From: Bacteroides uniformis
Lineage (GTDB): Bacteria > Bacteroidota > Bacteroidia > Bacteroidales > Bacteroidaceae
Length of the DNA stretch: 64,000 nucleotides
Reading direction: 5' to 3'
NCBI RefSeq assembly: GCF_025147485.1
Contig: NZ_CP102263.1
Location: 2,927,501-2,991,500, forward strand
The first letter of the stretch is position 1; the number at the start of each line of letters is the position of its first letter. The translations under genes were made by a program, and so were the position numbers. Under the pieces are notes generated by a model. It saw only the letters and a program-made list of their open reading frames with translations. It was not told the origin of the DNA and did no database searches. Positions 18,320 through 27,661 of the stretch are shown here, piece by piece.

Positions 18320-19368
18320 TTATACTTTGAATAAATCCTTTTGTGCAGTTACAAAAGGCAGAAATCTTTTCATTAGAGGTATAATGATTGAATATGAAGC
18401 TAAAGTAATGCATACTGTACACCAATAAGCTCTGTCGTGGTTACTGATAATCTTGTTGATGATAAGCGATACGACGGCTAATAGCAGAAGATGGGTAACC
18501 AATAACATAATTGAATATCTTCCTATATAGCTTATAAATGGTATTTTTACTATAGCTTTTGATATAAACAGTACACACAAAGTTCCTGTTATTCCGGAAA
18601 CATAAAAAGCTATAGGATGTACATCGAACTTATTTTCTATATACATAAGGTTTCCTCCGGAAAGTAGGTAAGTAATACCACCAGACATAAGTACAAATAA
18701 TATCCAATACTTATCCCATTTATTAGGTTCGAGTATGTGGGTATATTTCCTGAAAATGTACCCAATGGCAAAGAACGGGAGCACTGTCATACTAGTGTCA
18801 ATAAATATCTGGATATTGACATTATTCCTTCCCATAAAGAATCCTATTATACCAATTATAAATAAGATACATATAAGTGTGGCTATTTTGAAGCACTTTG
18901 TATATTTTTCTATAAAAATCAAACAAAAATAAAAAATGATATTGGTTTCAAACAAACTTAACAAGAACCATAAAGGGATATTTGTGAATTTCTCATTATA
19001 AAAATCAATGAAACTATGCCATCCTATGACAGACTTGATTCCCATATCTACATTTAATTCTTGTAGAATGAATGGTACAATCACTCCTGTACAAAAATAG
19101 AAAAAGAAAAAGGGTATCAATAATTTGTTCGCTTTTCTGATAGCAAAATTAAAAAATCCATTATATGGTTTGAAGAATAGTCCTGATAAGAAGTAGTATA
19201 ATGGCATGCGGAAAGTGTTACCAACCATTGTGTTGAATTCATATCCAATGTGATAGAAATATATGTCACAGTGGAACAATACAACAAGGATAATACAAAA
19301 ACCTTTAGCTAAATCAATATATTCTATTCTCCCCCCCCCTGGTGTATCTTATTTTTACTATTTATCAT
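18320..19368 (-). CDS. Membrane acyltransferase (acyltransferase-3 type), phase-variable, OFF by G9 frameshift
   Basis: Inner-membrane acyltransferase family 3 protein with about ten membrane helices. The ATG at 19368 overlaps the stop of the upstream GT2 gene in an ATGA arrangement, so it is the natural start. Reading from it gives 14 codons and then TAG at 19326-19324, because of a run of nine G (19331-19339). In the shifted frame the sequence continues RIEYIDLAKGFCIILVVLFH, the normal family N-terminus (compare KKRIEWIDLCKI at 22251-23222), and stays open to 18320. G10 or G7 would join the two parts into a 349-residue protein. As sequenced, only a late TTG at 19279 could start the long frame, missing the first helix. 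Role: O-acylation of the capsule sugars. Confidence 0.85.
19331..19339 (-). repeat. Poly-G9 tract at start of acyltransferase (contingency locus)
   Basis: Nine G on the coding strand beginning at the third base of codon 10. Tract lengths 7 or 10 keep the frame; 9, as here, leads to a stop three codons beyond. The position just after the start codon is the classic place for an ON/OFF slippage switch. Confidence 0.85.
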
Positions 19369-20264
19369 AATCTTTGTCTGTTTATTACATTAAAGTGTAG
19401 CTTATTTATGTTTGCTTTACCTGCTTTTATCCAAAGATTTGGCCAAATACAACGGAGATGAATTGTGAAATAATGCTTCAGTGCAATACAGAATCCATAA
19501 TGTCTGTTCTCTAAATGAAATATTTCCATTGGAGGCATTCCATTGGGGCGGTACATAAGTTTCCAACGCTTCTTTAGCGGTATTTCTGGGTCGCACCAGG
19601 CATCAATGTGTTCATGCGCATCACATTCGCCAAGTGGATGTCCTACCTGCCATAATTCTATTCCAGCTTTACGGGCGCGCAGCCCGTAATCAAAATCACC
19701 GCGCGCATGTGTATAGTAGGGGTCAAGTGTCCCCAATTTCTTGTACACGCTGTGAGGAACCAATACTATATTTCCATTCATCATAATTACTGGCACAGGG
19801 CTGTCATCAGAAGATGGGCGTGCCACTTTTCCAGTTTTATCTCTGCCTCCATACGTTAGTTTGCTACGTGTCTGAGTATCCACTGTAGACCCAAGTACGA
19901 TGGTTCTGTTTTTTTTCAATAGGCTTACACGGAGCAAAGATGCGATACAGTCTTTGTATATGAAGGTGTCATCGTTTAGCCAAAGGTAATAATCATAGTT
20001 GCATCCATTTCGTTTTTTTTCCTCGGCCATTTTCCATGCTTCTATCATACCGCGATTCCAGAATACTCCATCTACGGTTTTGATGTTAACATGGGGAAAC
20101 TGTGTTTTTACGCTTTCTACAGTTCCGTCAGTAGAACCTCCGTCCACTATATAAATGTCAAACTTAGTGTCAGCTGGAAGTGATTGTGCTGTTATGTTGC
20201 GCAGGCACTTTATGGTTTTCTCCTTACGGTTAAATACAGTCAAAAGTATGGCTATATGGTTCAT
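19365..20264 (-). CDS. Glycosyltransferase family 2 (rhamnosyltransferase-like)
   Basis: A 299-residue GT2 enzyme: AILLTVFNRKEKTIKCLRNI at the N-terminus, VDGGSTDGTVE, and the acidic metal site in YYLWLNDDTFIYKD near residue 95. The middle part (LGSTVDTQTRSKLTYGG, then DPYYTHARGDFDYGLRARKAG) resembles rhamnosyl- or galactofuranosyl-type GT2 enzymes; the sugar is uncertain. Its TGA overlaps the ATG of the phase-variable acyltransferase. Confidence 0.9.
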   Translation of the reverse strand: MNHIAILLTVFNRKEKTIKCLRNITAQSLPADTKFDIYIVDGGSTDGTVESVKTQFPHVNIKTVDGVFWNRGMIEAWKMAEEKKRNGCNYDYYLWLNDDTFIYKDCIASLLRVSLLKKNRTIVLGSTVDTQTRSKLTYGGRDKTGKVARPSSDDSPVPVIMMNGNIVLVPHSVYKKLGTLDPYYTHARGDFDYGLRARKAGIELWQVGHPLGECDAHEHIDAWCDPEIPLKKRWKLMYRPNGMPPMEIFHLENRHYGFCIALKHYFTIHLRCIWPNLWIKAGKANINKLHFNVINRQRL

Positions 20265-20289
20265 ATTGCAATTGATAAAGGGGAATATA

Positions 20290-21093
20290 TTATGGCTTAA
20301 TTTTATGATAAATATATCGTATAAACCATTGTAAGTTCAATCGAGGTGATTTGTGTAGGAAAATTATAGGTTTATACTTATCATTTGGGTGTATTGGAAT
20401 TTTATAGGCATAGAATGGTGATTTATAGGTTTCGGGGTGCTTTCCACGTTGGCTGATGTCTCGATGGGGGGATATTCCATGTTTTTTGCATAGTAATGAA
20501 AAAATGCTTTGATCTTCACGATGAGCAACGAATGCTTCTCCAAAATCGGTTGTAGGAACATCGAATTTTCCTAATCCTGCTGGTGATAATAGTTCAAAAT
20601 CACAACATAGTGACAGCCATTCTTTCATAAATTTACGTGTGGCAGGAGTTACAAGAAAGCAGAAATAAGTTGCGATGATTTGATTACTTGCTTTATACTT
20701 TTCTTCCGTAAGCCCCATCTTTTCAAAGCATACTGGTTTCGTAAAACAAGATTCGAGTAATGGTATATCGCAAACGAATAGAGGCTGTTTTTCTGAAAGA
20801 TTTGCGATTATCCCCCTCCCTATAAAGAAAGATCCTGAATCACAGTAGAATATGATGTCTCCATCAGAACAATCAGACAGAGCCTTATTTACAAAATAAG
20901 GTTTCCAAAGCCACAAGCCGTTTCCTCTTTTTTGTGATAGGATGTCGTGATGTAGTTTGGCAAATGATTGATCTATGTCATTAGGAGTATATTCATATAC
21001 TTTATCAAATCTAGCAATATACCTACCAGTTAATGTATTCCATTTACGGGCAGGCTCATATTGCTTGTCTGCGTAGTTTATAAGAATTTTCAT
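20290..21093 (-). CDS. Putative glycosyltransferase of unassigned family
   Basis: A 267-residue cytosolic protein without a signal peptide. Motifs resemble small GT-A-like transferases in capsule loci: GLWLWKPYFVNKAL, then GDIIFYCDSGSFFIG, where YCDSG may be the metal/nucleotide site. Its start overlaps the epimerase stop in an ATGA arrangement (21090-21093). Transferase function is inferred from context and the acidic motif. Confidence 0.6.
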   Translation of the reverse strand: MKILINYADKQYEPARKWNTLTGRYIARFDKVYEYTPNDIDQSFAKLHHDILSQKRGNGLWLWKPYFVNKALSDCSDGDIIFYCDSGSFFIGRGIIANLSEKQPLFVCDIPLLESCFTKPVCFEKMGLTEEKYKASNQIIATYFCFLVTPATRKFMKEWLSLCCDFELLSPAGLGKFDVPTTDFGEAFVAHREDQSIFSLLCKKHGISPHRDISQRGKHPETYKSPFYAYKIPIHPNDKYKPIIFLHKSPRLNLQWFIRYIYHKIKP

Positions 21094-22238
21094 TTATATA
21101 GTCCTTTTTCTTTCATTTCTAGGATAGAGGCATCATACATATCTGCTTGTATCTCCTGTGTATTTACCCATTTACAGAATTCGCCTATACCATCGGAAAA
21201 GCTCCATTTGGGTTCATAGCCTAATATAGTACGTGCTAATGTTATATTGGCATAATTATGTCTGATATCTCCTAAACGATAATTTCCTGATATTGAGATG
21301 GGAACCTTAATATTATATTTTTCACACAATGTATTTGCTACTGTAAGAACATCAGTGCTAACTCCTGTACCGATATTGAAAGCGTGACCGGCAGCCTCTT
21401 TGGTTTCAAGGCCTAAAATAGTTGCATCTACTACATCTTCGATGAATACAAAATCTCTTGTCTCTTTTCCGTCTTCAAAAATATTGATTTCATTTCCATT
21501 TTTTATTCTGGTTGAGAATATGGAAAGAATTCCTGTATATGGATTGGAGAGTGATTGCCCCGGACCGTATACATTTTGGTACCTGTATGAAACAGCATCA
21601 ATGCCAATGGAAGGGCATACCAAATGTACCAATTGGCCTTGTACTTGTTTGGTTATGCCGTATACGGAAGAGGGATGTATCTTCGAGTCTTCAGTGGTAG
21701 CCACTAATTGCAGTTTTCCGGCATTAGGATAAGTACATTCAAATTCTCCTTTGCACATATTCTCGTCTAAACGTTCTTTCGGATAAACATCTTTTTCCAA
21801 TAGTGGGCTATAGTATTTGCCTTCTCCATAGATGGCACGGCTTTCAGCTACAATAACGCGCTTTACGTTGTGCTTGGCATTGGTCAAAATATCAAGCATT
21901 AACGCTGTTCCACCGATATTAGTATTTACATATTTTTCTATTTCATACATAGACTGCCCTGTACCGGTCTCTGCTGCCAAGTGAATAATGGCTTCTTGAC
22001 CATCAATGGCTTTTAGCCAATCTTCCCGTGATGTGACACTTCCTTTGATGAACTTGACTTTATCTTTTATAGATAGATAAAGAGGGGATGTCTCTTCCGG
22101 TTTTTGTCCGTGTATTTGCTCAGACAAAGAGTCTAATACAGTCACGTTAACTCCTTTGTCAACTAACTTTGATGCAATGTTAGAGCCGATGAAACCAGCT
22201 CCGCCTGTAATCAAGACATTCTTAAATGTAAGTTTCAT
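21090..22238 (-). CDS. NAD-dependent nucleotide-sugar epimerase/dehydratase
   Basis: A 382-residue extended SDR enzyme. NAD loop ITGGAGFIGSNIASKL at residues 9-25, HLAAETGTGQSMYE, and the catalytic YGITK (YxxxK) near residue 197, with S/RAIYG before it. A cysteine-containing insert lies at about residues 155-185 (ENMCKGEFECTYPNAGK). The overall pattern is closest to dTDP-rhamnose/UDP-sugar 4-epimerases of capsule loci; the exact substrate is not certain. It supplies an activated sugar to the neighbouring transferases. Confidence 0.85.
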   Translation of the reverse strand: MKLTFKNVLITGGAGFIGSNIASKLVDKGVNVTVLDSLSEQIHGQKPEETSPLYLSIKDKVKFIKGSVTSREDWLKAIDGQEAIIHLAAETGTGQSMYEIEKYVNTNIGGTALMLDILTNAKHNVKRVIVAESRAIYGEGKYYSPLLEKDVYPKERLDENMCKGEFECTYPNAGKLQLVATTEDSKIHPSSVYGITKQVQGQLVHLVCPSIGIDAVSYRYQNVYGPGQSLSNPYTGILSIFSTRIKNGNEINIFEDGKETRDFVFIEDVVDATILGLETKEAAGHAFNIGTGVSTDVLTVANTLCEKYNIKVPISISGNYRLGDIRHNYANITLARTILGYEPKWSFSDGIGEFCKWVNTQEIQADMYDASILEMKEKGLYK

Positions 22239-22250
22239 ATTTGTTGTATT

Positions 22251-23222
22251 TTAAAAGTCTCCTAGTAGAATTTTTTTAGTATAATGGTTATACCTAAGTA
22301 AGGATGCAATTGATAGAGATAGTATAACTATTAGTGTTGATATTAATATTGAAAATAATATAAGAGGATAGTCATTGTTCCACAAATGTTTATTGAAAAA
22401 ATCTTTTATGAGTTTTATAAAAATGAAATGTATGGTATATATGCAAAGTGTATATTTCCCATAATGAATAAGTTTTTTTATAAGGATGTTGTTTTTAAAA
22501 TACTTTGTGATTAATATGCAACCATATATTATTGATAAACTTCCAGTTACAGCAATTGCAAATCGAAATATGGCTATGTGTGATATCGGTATTATAGAAC
22601 TGAATTTGTGAAAGCGAATAGGAGTAATATAAACAGAATCCTCAAAAGTCCAATGTTGATATAGGATTATGTAAATCATTAATATAGGTAATACTAATTG
22701 CCAAGTTAGATATTTATTATGTTTATTCAACCAATATCCTATAGCTAAGAAAGGCATTAAAAAATTAATCTTTACAAAGTAACAGTATGGTGTGAAATAG
22801 GTTATTATACATGCCACCGTAAATACAATAAGGTTATTGGTAGTGATTTTTGTAATAATGGCTAATATGCAGAAGCAGAAAAATAGGCAGCTTAAAAACC
22901 AATATGATTCTAATGATGCTTTTACTTCAGGTATTTCTCTAAATAGGCAACATTGGATTATATACCAAGAAAAAGCGGGTACCATTAGATGCTTAAATTT
23001 CGAAAAACAAGATGTTGTAATTTTATCAGTTCTCATTCTTTTAGGGTTGATAAAATAGCCGCTTAATATCATAAATAGGGGCATATGAAAAGATATAGTG
23101 CCTATGAAGAAACTGTTTTTCAAGGCTTCATCGGGAGCAATGCTTTGAATTGTATGATCATAGCATACAATTATCATTGTTATGATTTTGCATAAATCAA
23201 TCCATTCTATTCTTTTTTTCAT
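22251..23222 (-). CDS. Membrane acyltransferase, acyltransferase-3 family
   Basis: A 323-residue inner-membrane protein with about ten helices. It begins KKRIEWIDLCKIITMIIVCYDHTIQ, the family signature with the conserved His in the first helix, and has the SFHMPLFMILSGYFINPKR region. Family members O-acetylate or acylate exported polysaccharides. Its stop is 12 nt before the epimerase start, and its start overlaps the acetyltransferase stop by 4 nt. It has no G tract and is intact, unlike its relative at 18320-19368. Confidence 0.88.
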   Translation of the reverse strand: MKKRIEWIDLCKIITMIIVCYDHTIQSIAPDEALKNSFFIGTISFHMPLFMILSGYFINPKRMRTDKITTSCFSKFKHLMVPAFSWYIIQCCLFREIPEVKASLESYWFLSCLFFCFCILAIITKITTNNLIVFTVACIITYFTPYCYFVKINFLMPFLAIGYWLNKHNKYLTWQLVLPILMIYIILYQHWTFEDSVYITPIRFHKFSSIIPISHIAIFRFAIAVTGSLSIIYGCILITKYFKNNILIKKLIHYGKYTLCIYTIHFIFIKLIKDFFNKHLWNNDYPLILFSILISTLIVILSLSIASLLRYNHYTKKILLGDF

Positions 23223-23812
23223 TTATGCTGTCTTACTAATTCTGTACTTTGCAGTCCATTCATACTAATCACCTTTGCAGGGATTCCGGCTACTATGCTG
23301 TTTGATGGCATATCATGAGTAACTACAGCATTGGCTCCCACAAAAACATTATCTCCAAGAGTTACAGAACCTAGAATTTTACTTCCTGGTCCCAACACAC
23401 AATTATTTCCAATAGAGGGTACGCCAGCATTGCTTCCTCCCATTTTTAGAGCTGTTGTTACGCCATGAAATATGGTACAATTATGTCCTATTTGGGTTGC
23501 TCCATTAATAATGATACATGAAAAATGATTAAAGCTTAATCCTCCTTTTACGGGGGTACCTAATGGCATCTGAATTCCAAATTTAAACATGTAATGCCGA
23601 TGCATCATCCATGAAAGGATATAGATAGGTAGTACTCTTTTCTTTCCTTTTGACCAGCTGCCCAATCTGAACCAAAAACAAAATTTGAATGAATTGTTGG
23701 TAATTAAATATCTTAGGATATATAAGTATTCGGATATTTTTCCATGTGGCTGTTGTGTCAGCACCTTACGGAAATCTTCGTGTATTAATTGGCGGCATGT
23801 TTTGAAGCTCAT
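23219..23812 (-). CDS. Hexapeptide-repeat O-acetyltransferase (serine acetyltransferase-like)
   Basis: About 197 residues from ATG at 23812 (7 nt after the previous gene's stop; an ATG at 23845 would overlap it). The N-terminal helical part has FKFCFWFRLGSWSKG and the C-terminal part is a left-handed beta helix (IGHNCTIFHGVTTALKMGG, LGPGSKILGSVTLGDNVFVGANAVVTHD). It should acetylate a sugar residue. It is a paralogue of 17733-18299 but has no homopolymer tract. Confidence 0.87.
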   Translation of the reverse strand: MSFKTCRQLIHEDFRKVLTQQPHGKISEYLYILRYLITNNSFKFCFWFRLGSWSKGKKRVLPIYILSWMMHRHYMFKFGIQMPLGTPVKGGLSFNHFSCIIINGATQIGHNCTIFHGVTTALKMGGSNAGVPSIGNNCVLGPGSKILGSVTLGDNVFVGANAVVTHDMPSNSIVAGIPAKVISMNGLQSTELVRQHK

Positions 23813-23819
23813 ACTTGCA

Positions 23820-24872
23820 TTATTGGGTGATTCGGATAAAGTCATTCATTATATAGGAAGCGGTGGTTCGTGCATTATATTCTCCTTCTGTCAACTTTTT
23901 AGCATGTTTGCTCATTGTTTCTATGACTTCCGGATGTTGCTTTAGGTAAATGATTTTTTCTTTCCATGCTTCGACATCGTAAGGTTCTATTAAATAGCCG
24001 ATGCATTCTTTTTCTAAATCTATGTGTATATCGGGGTTATGTGTCATTAGGATTGGAATGTAGTAGGGCAATGCTTCTATTATATTGGTGTAGCCTACTC
24101 CATATTTTCTTCTCTCACAAGGAATAGCCAATATGGATGCTTGACCTTGTTGTTGCATAATGTACTCATATTCATTGTTTATATGCAGGTCTTCCATAAA
24201 TGTGAATTTTATGTATTGACTGTTTTTGAACTTTTCCGCTGCTTTTATATTGCTTTCGTGGCGGCGGGTAATGATATGGCAGTTTGTCTGAGTTTGCTCG
24301 CAGGCTTCACTGAGTGTTTGGTAGTCTCTGCTATCCTTTCCTGTAGCCATTACCAGAAAATTGTCTTTTTGGGGAATAAGATATTTTTGATACCATTCGA
24401 CTTCTGTTCCTCTGCTCAGTGTTGTTATTTGGCAATCTTTTACAATATTATGACTCAGTGCATGCCGTGTATGGTTATCAAACATCATGTAAATTCTGTC
24501 TATTCCTTTCCAATAAAAGAACTTGATAAACCAATTTTTAATAGGGTTGGAATATTCTTTACAGTAAGTATATTTCCATGCAACTATTTTACATTTTAGG
24601 ATTCCGATTCGTTTTAAAACTACCAACTTGCCGAGACCTTGCAGGGCGCCTAGATACAGAATATCAGGATTGATATCTTTTATTGTTTTTACTAAGGCGA
24701 TTAGAACCTGAATGCTATTGCCTTTTTGTAAAGATAATGGATTTAGCAAGTACACATCTATTAAATTGCTATTCATTATGCTTTTAATGTAATATGTAAA
24801 ATTATCAGGTTTTTCTAAGATTTCTTTTTGATTATATTTTGTAATATATAATACTTTAATCTTTGATGACAT
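23820..24872 (-). CDS. Glycosyltransferase family 4-like protein
   Basis: A 350-residue GT-B type protein. Weak but recognisable GT4 features: DILYLGALQGLGKLVVLKR, LVMATGKDSRDYQTLSEACEQ and the C-terminal YGVGYTNIIEALPYYIPILMTHNPD followed by GYLIEPYDVEAWKEKIIYL, where Glu of IIEAL is the conserved acidic residue. A repeat-unit transferase is the most likely role. Confidence 0.8.
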   Translation of the reverse strand: MSSKIKVLYITKYNQKEILEKPDNFTYYIKSIMNSNLIDVYLLNPLSLQKGNSIQVLIALVKTIKDINPDILYLGALQGLGKLVVLKRIGILKCKIVAWKYTYCKEYSNPIKNWFIKFFYWKGIDRIYMMFDNHTRHALSHNIVKDCQITTLSRGTEVEWYQKYLIPQKDNFLVMATGKDSRDYQTLSEACEQTQTNCHIITRRHESNIKAAEKFKNSQYIKFTFMEDLHINNEYEYIMQQQGQASILAIPCERRKYGVGYTNIIEALPYYIPILMTHNPDIHIDLEKECIGYLIEPYDVEAWKEKIIYLKQHPEVIETMSKHAKKLTEGEYNARTTASYIMNDFIRITQ

Positions 24873-24902
24873 ATTATAAAATAAAGTATATTGTAATTTA
24901 AT

Positions 24903-25886
24903 TTACCAATAGCATGCCCCTTCTACATTAGCCGCATTCGAAGGTCGCTCTGATTCTGATGGATAAACCCAAAATTCATTCATTAAATTGTTGTAATAGT
25001 TTTCCTTTAAGAATGGAAGGAATACCTTACCATAATAAGGGTTGATCCAACGTTTTCCTTTGATTCCAAATAGTAATTGTAAAGCTCCACCTAAGTGTAC
25101 TGCTTTTTTTCCTGTCCGTTTTACATGAGCAGCTAAGGGGAATCCGTATGCTCCACATCCAATGAGTGCAATGTCATAATCTCGTTTATCAATTTCATCT
25201 TTCATATATTCTAATGCATCGAACCAGGTATTGAAAGGACTTTGCCCGCCAAGACTTTGAACAGCCTTAATTGTTTCTAGTTGAAATTCAGGTAGTACAT
25301 CTGGATTTTTGAATAATAATGTTCTTTTTTGTTCATATTGATGTTGTATTGTTTCAGCAAAAGGGTGTATGACTAATACCTTTTTCCCCTTAAGAACTCT
25401 TGACCATGGATGTTTTGCATGGTATGGTTCTAAAAGTAGTAATTGTATAGTCTTTACTTTGTTTATATCAATAAGTCTACGTTCTTCTATACGCCATGAA
25501 CCTAATATGTCAACATGTTTTGAATCTTCGATCATTAATTCTCCAAATCTTTCTAAATTTAGTTCTGTAAGTGGAAAAAAACCAGAAAGATGTTGCATGT
25601 TGTATATGCCAATCTGATTCCACCAAAATTGGGGTATTTTATCTGTGATATAATCTATAATGTTATGCTTATATTTTTTTATCCCTAAATAGTTATTTAC
25701 GCATAATATTTCTGTACTTCCATATCGAGCAACCATTGAAGGTGAATCTGATTTTAGTTGTTGATATATAATGTTGGACGCCTTCTCAGGATCCATTATG
25801 CTGTCAATCGGTTTTAGGTATGAGCCATAATGGTTAACGTAAAGTCGATGTGTTCCGCGTAGAATTTTATCTGTTAAATAGTTCAT
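24903..25886 (-). CDS. Putative GT-D-like glycosyltransferase
   Basis: A 327-residue cytosolic protein. Near residue 53 VARYGSTEILCV resembles the R-x-GDGE motif of GT-D fold transferases, with GSTE in place of GDGE. The C-terminal third (YDIALIGCGAYGFPLAAHVKRTG, then HLGGALQLLFGIKGKRW) is a well-conserved block seen in capsule-locus proteins. The family is a reasoned guess. It lies between the Wzx flippase and a GT4 gene; 25887-26110 before it is AT-rich and holds no start-bearing gene. Confidence 0.55.
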   Translation of the reverse strand: MNYLTDKILRGTHRLYVNHYGSYLKPIDSIMDPEKASNIIYQQLKSDSPSMVARYGSTEILCVNNYLGIKKYKHNIIDYITDKIPQFWWNQIGIYNMQHLSGFFPLTELNLERFGELMIEDSKHVDILGSWRIEERRLIDINKVKTIQLLLLEPYHAKHPWSRVLKGKKVLVIHPFAETIQHQYEQKRTLLFKNPDVLPEFQLETIKAVQSLGGQSPFNTWFDALEYMKDEIDKRDYDIALIGCGAYGFPLAAHVKRTGKKAVHLGGALQLLFGIKGKRWINPYYGKVFLPFLKENYYNNLMNEFWVYPSESERPSNAANVEGACYW

Positions 25887-26110
25887 TGTTTTATGATATT
25901 TTATTTATATATACTTCTTGATGCTTTTAAAAGTATTTGATGATAAATGTTTTTGTTATAAAGTCAATATATTTTCACAGGCGAGTACGATCTTAATAAC
26001 TCTTGTTGGATTTCCTGAGTCTGGTGAGCACTATTCAATAAATGGTATGTTGGTATAATGATGATTACCTGTGATGACCTTTTAGTTTTGGTGCTACAAT
26101 TATTTTTAAT

Positions 26111-27661
26111 TCAAAGATGTAGCTTCACTTTTATTTCTTTCAATAATGACATAGATGCCGATAATATGATTTTTCTTTCTTTAGGCGAAAACACAAATCC
26201 CCAACAACATGAAATAATAAATATTATCGTAGTAGTACATAAAATGATAACTAAACGCAAAAATGATTCATCCATATATACTGTAATTATCCCACTGATT
26301 GATAATGTAGAGATTGTTATTAGTAGTATAGGATATATTATAATTTTGAAAAAATCAGCATATTGCATTCCGCAATTTTTATGTGCATAATATAGAATGA
26401 TGAGACTGCCTATTCCATTCCATGTAAATATCCATATGATATAAAACCAATAAGGTGAAAATCCTAAATGAAAAAGAAATAGACTAATAGGTAATGGCAG
26501 GAAATATGAACATCCACGAAGTATCGAATAATATTTTATCCGTCCTTCTGCATTGATGGCACTTGTTAATGTGATAGTTAATTGGTCTAACATATTTCTT
26601 GTTATTTCAAATCTAAAGAAACATACACTCCATTCCGGAACATTTTTTAGCCATAGTTGGAGTATATAAGGGGTTTCAATAATAAAAGGAAAGGCAAAAA
26701 AGGCGATGATGAGAAAAGACATTTTTGAACTGAATAATGAAATACGCATCATATTAGTTATGTCATTACTGCCGGCCTTTTTCCCAATAATAGGGTTGAT
26801 TGCCATTAGCATAGTACGTGAAAACACCATTAGCTGACCGGATATTTGGTTGGCTACCCCTTGAGCTGCACTTAATATTGTACCGAAGAACGAATTTAAT
26901 ACAATTCCCATCCCGTATTGTGCAAACATCGAAGAAGAGGAGTTTATAAATCCCCAACCAGCAAATGAAGTCATTTCTTTCATTAGTTCTTTATTGTGAT
27001 ATTTGTGGATGCTGTATGTACATTCTGAGTAATTCCGATGGCAATAAATTTGAAGAATAATCATGAATATTAATGAGACAAAGGTTGTGAGGATACCATA
27101 TAGAATTAATTTATCTGTATATACATGGACTACTATTAATGCTATAACTAACTTCATAAGTGTTTGAAAAACGCCTATAATACTTAGATACCGCATGTTT
27201 TCATGAGCATTGATAATAGCATTATAAGGTACGGTCTGGATGGTTAATACTGTCGATAAAAGCATTAACTGATAAATCCATTTGGCTGAAGGAATTCGAT
27301 CAGAAGGAATATTTAATATACCATCAAAGAAGAAAAAATAGGCTATCTCGAAAATGATAACCATCAATAATGATAATAGAAAATGGATACTTATACTTAC
27401 AGTGAAAATACTTTTTTGTTTTTCGGGTTTTCCTTCTCCTTCTGCATAATTAATAAAGCGTTGGGTGGTGGTTGACATGGCTGCATTTAAGAACCCTAAC
27501 ATACCGATTGCTCCTCCGATAATGCAGAATATGCCAAAATCGGAGCTTCCGAGTGCATTGAGAATTAGACGGGTGGAATAGAGGGAAACAAACATGGATA
27601 GTCCCATGCTAAAATATAGATATCTGCTATTCTTCAATACTCTGTTAGCAACTTCTGACAT
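26111..27661 (-). CDS. Wzx-type polysaccharide flippase (MATE/MOP superfamily)
   Basis: A 516-residue inner-membrane protein with about 12-14 helices. N-terminal SRYLYFSMGLSMFVSLYSTRLILNALG and GFLNAAMSTTTQRFINYAEGEG are typical of the MOP exporter branch that flips lipid-linked repeat units to the periplasm. Its start overlaps the Wzy gene stop by 17 nt. Together with Wzy, Wzc and Wza it defines a Wzx/Wzy-dependent pathway. Confidence 0.9.
   Translation of the reverse strand: MSEVANRVLKNSRYLYFSMGLSMFVSLYSTRLILNALGSSDFGIFCIIGGAIGMLGFLNAAMSTTTQRFINYAEGEGKPEKQKSIFTVSISIHFLLSLLMVIIFEIAYFFFFDGILNIPSDRIPSAKWIYQLMLLSTVLTIQTVPYNAIINAHENMRYLSIIGVFQTLMKLVIALIVVHVYTDKLILYGILTTFVSLIFMIILQIYCHRNYSECTYSIHKYHNKELMKEMTSFAGWGFINSSSSMFAQYGMGIVLNSFFGTILSAAQGVANQISGQLMVFSRTMLMAINPIIGKKAGSNDITNMMRISLFSSKMSFLIIAFFAFPFIIETPYILQLWLKNVPEWSVCFFRFEITRNMLDQLTITLTSAINAEGRIKYYSILRGCSYFLPLPISLFLFHLGFSPYWFYIIWIFTWNGIGSLIILYYAHKNCGMQYADFFKIIIYPILLITISTLSISGIITVYMDESFLRLVIILCTTTIIFIISCCWGFVFSPKERKIILSASMSLLKEIKVKLHL

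Noticed and set aside
19918..20030. A8 runs in the GT2 gene on the coding strand (plus-strand T8 near 19919 and 20023).
   Set aside because: A/T runs of eight are common in this AT-rich block and the frame is intact; much weaker evidence for phase variation than the G9 tracts.
25964..26110. The Wzx frame stays open for 48 codons after its TGA (ending SYSPVKIY), with a VIIIIPTYH stretch resembling a glycosyltransferase start.
   Set aside because: No start codon in that frame, no family match beyond the short stretch, and an open run of this length can arise by chance in such DNA. It could be a gene remnant but cannot be supported.
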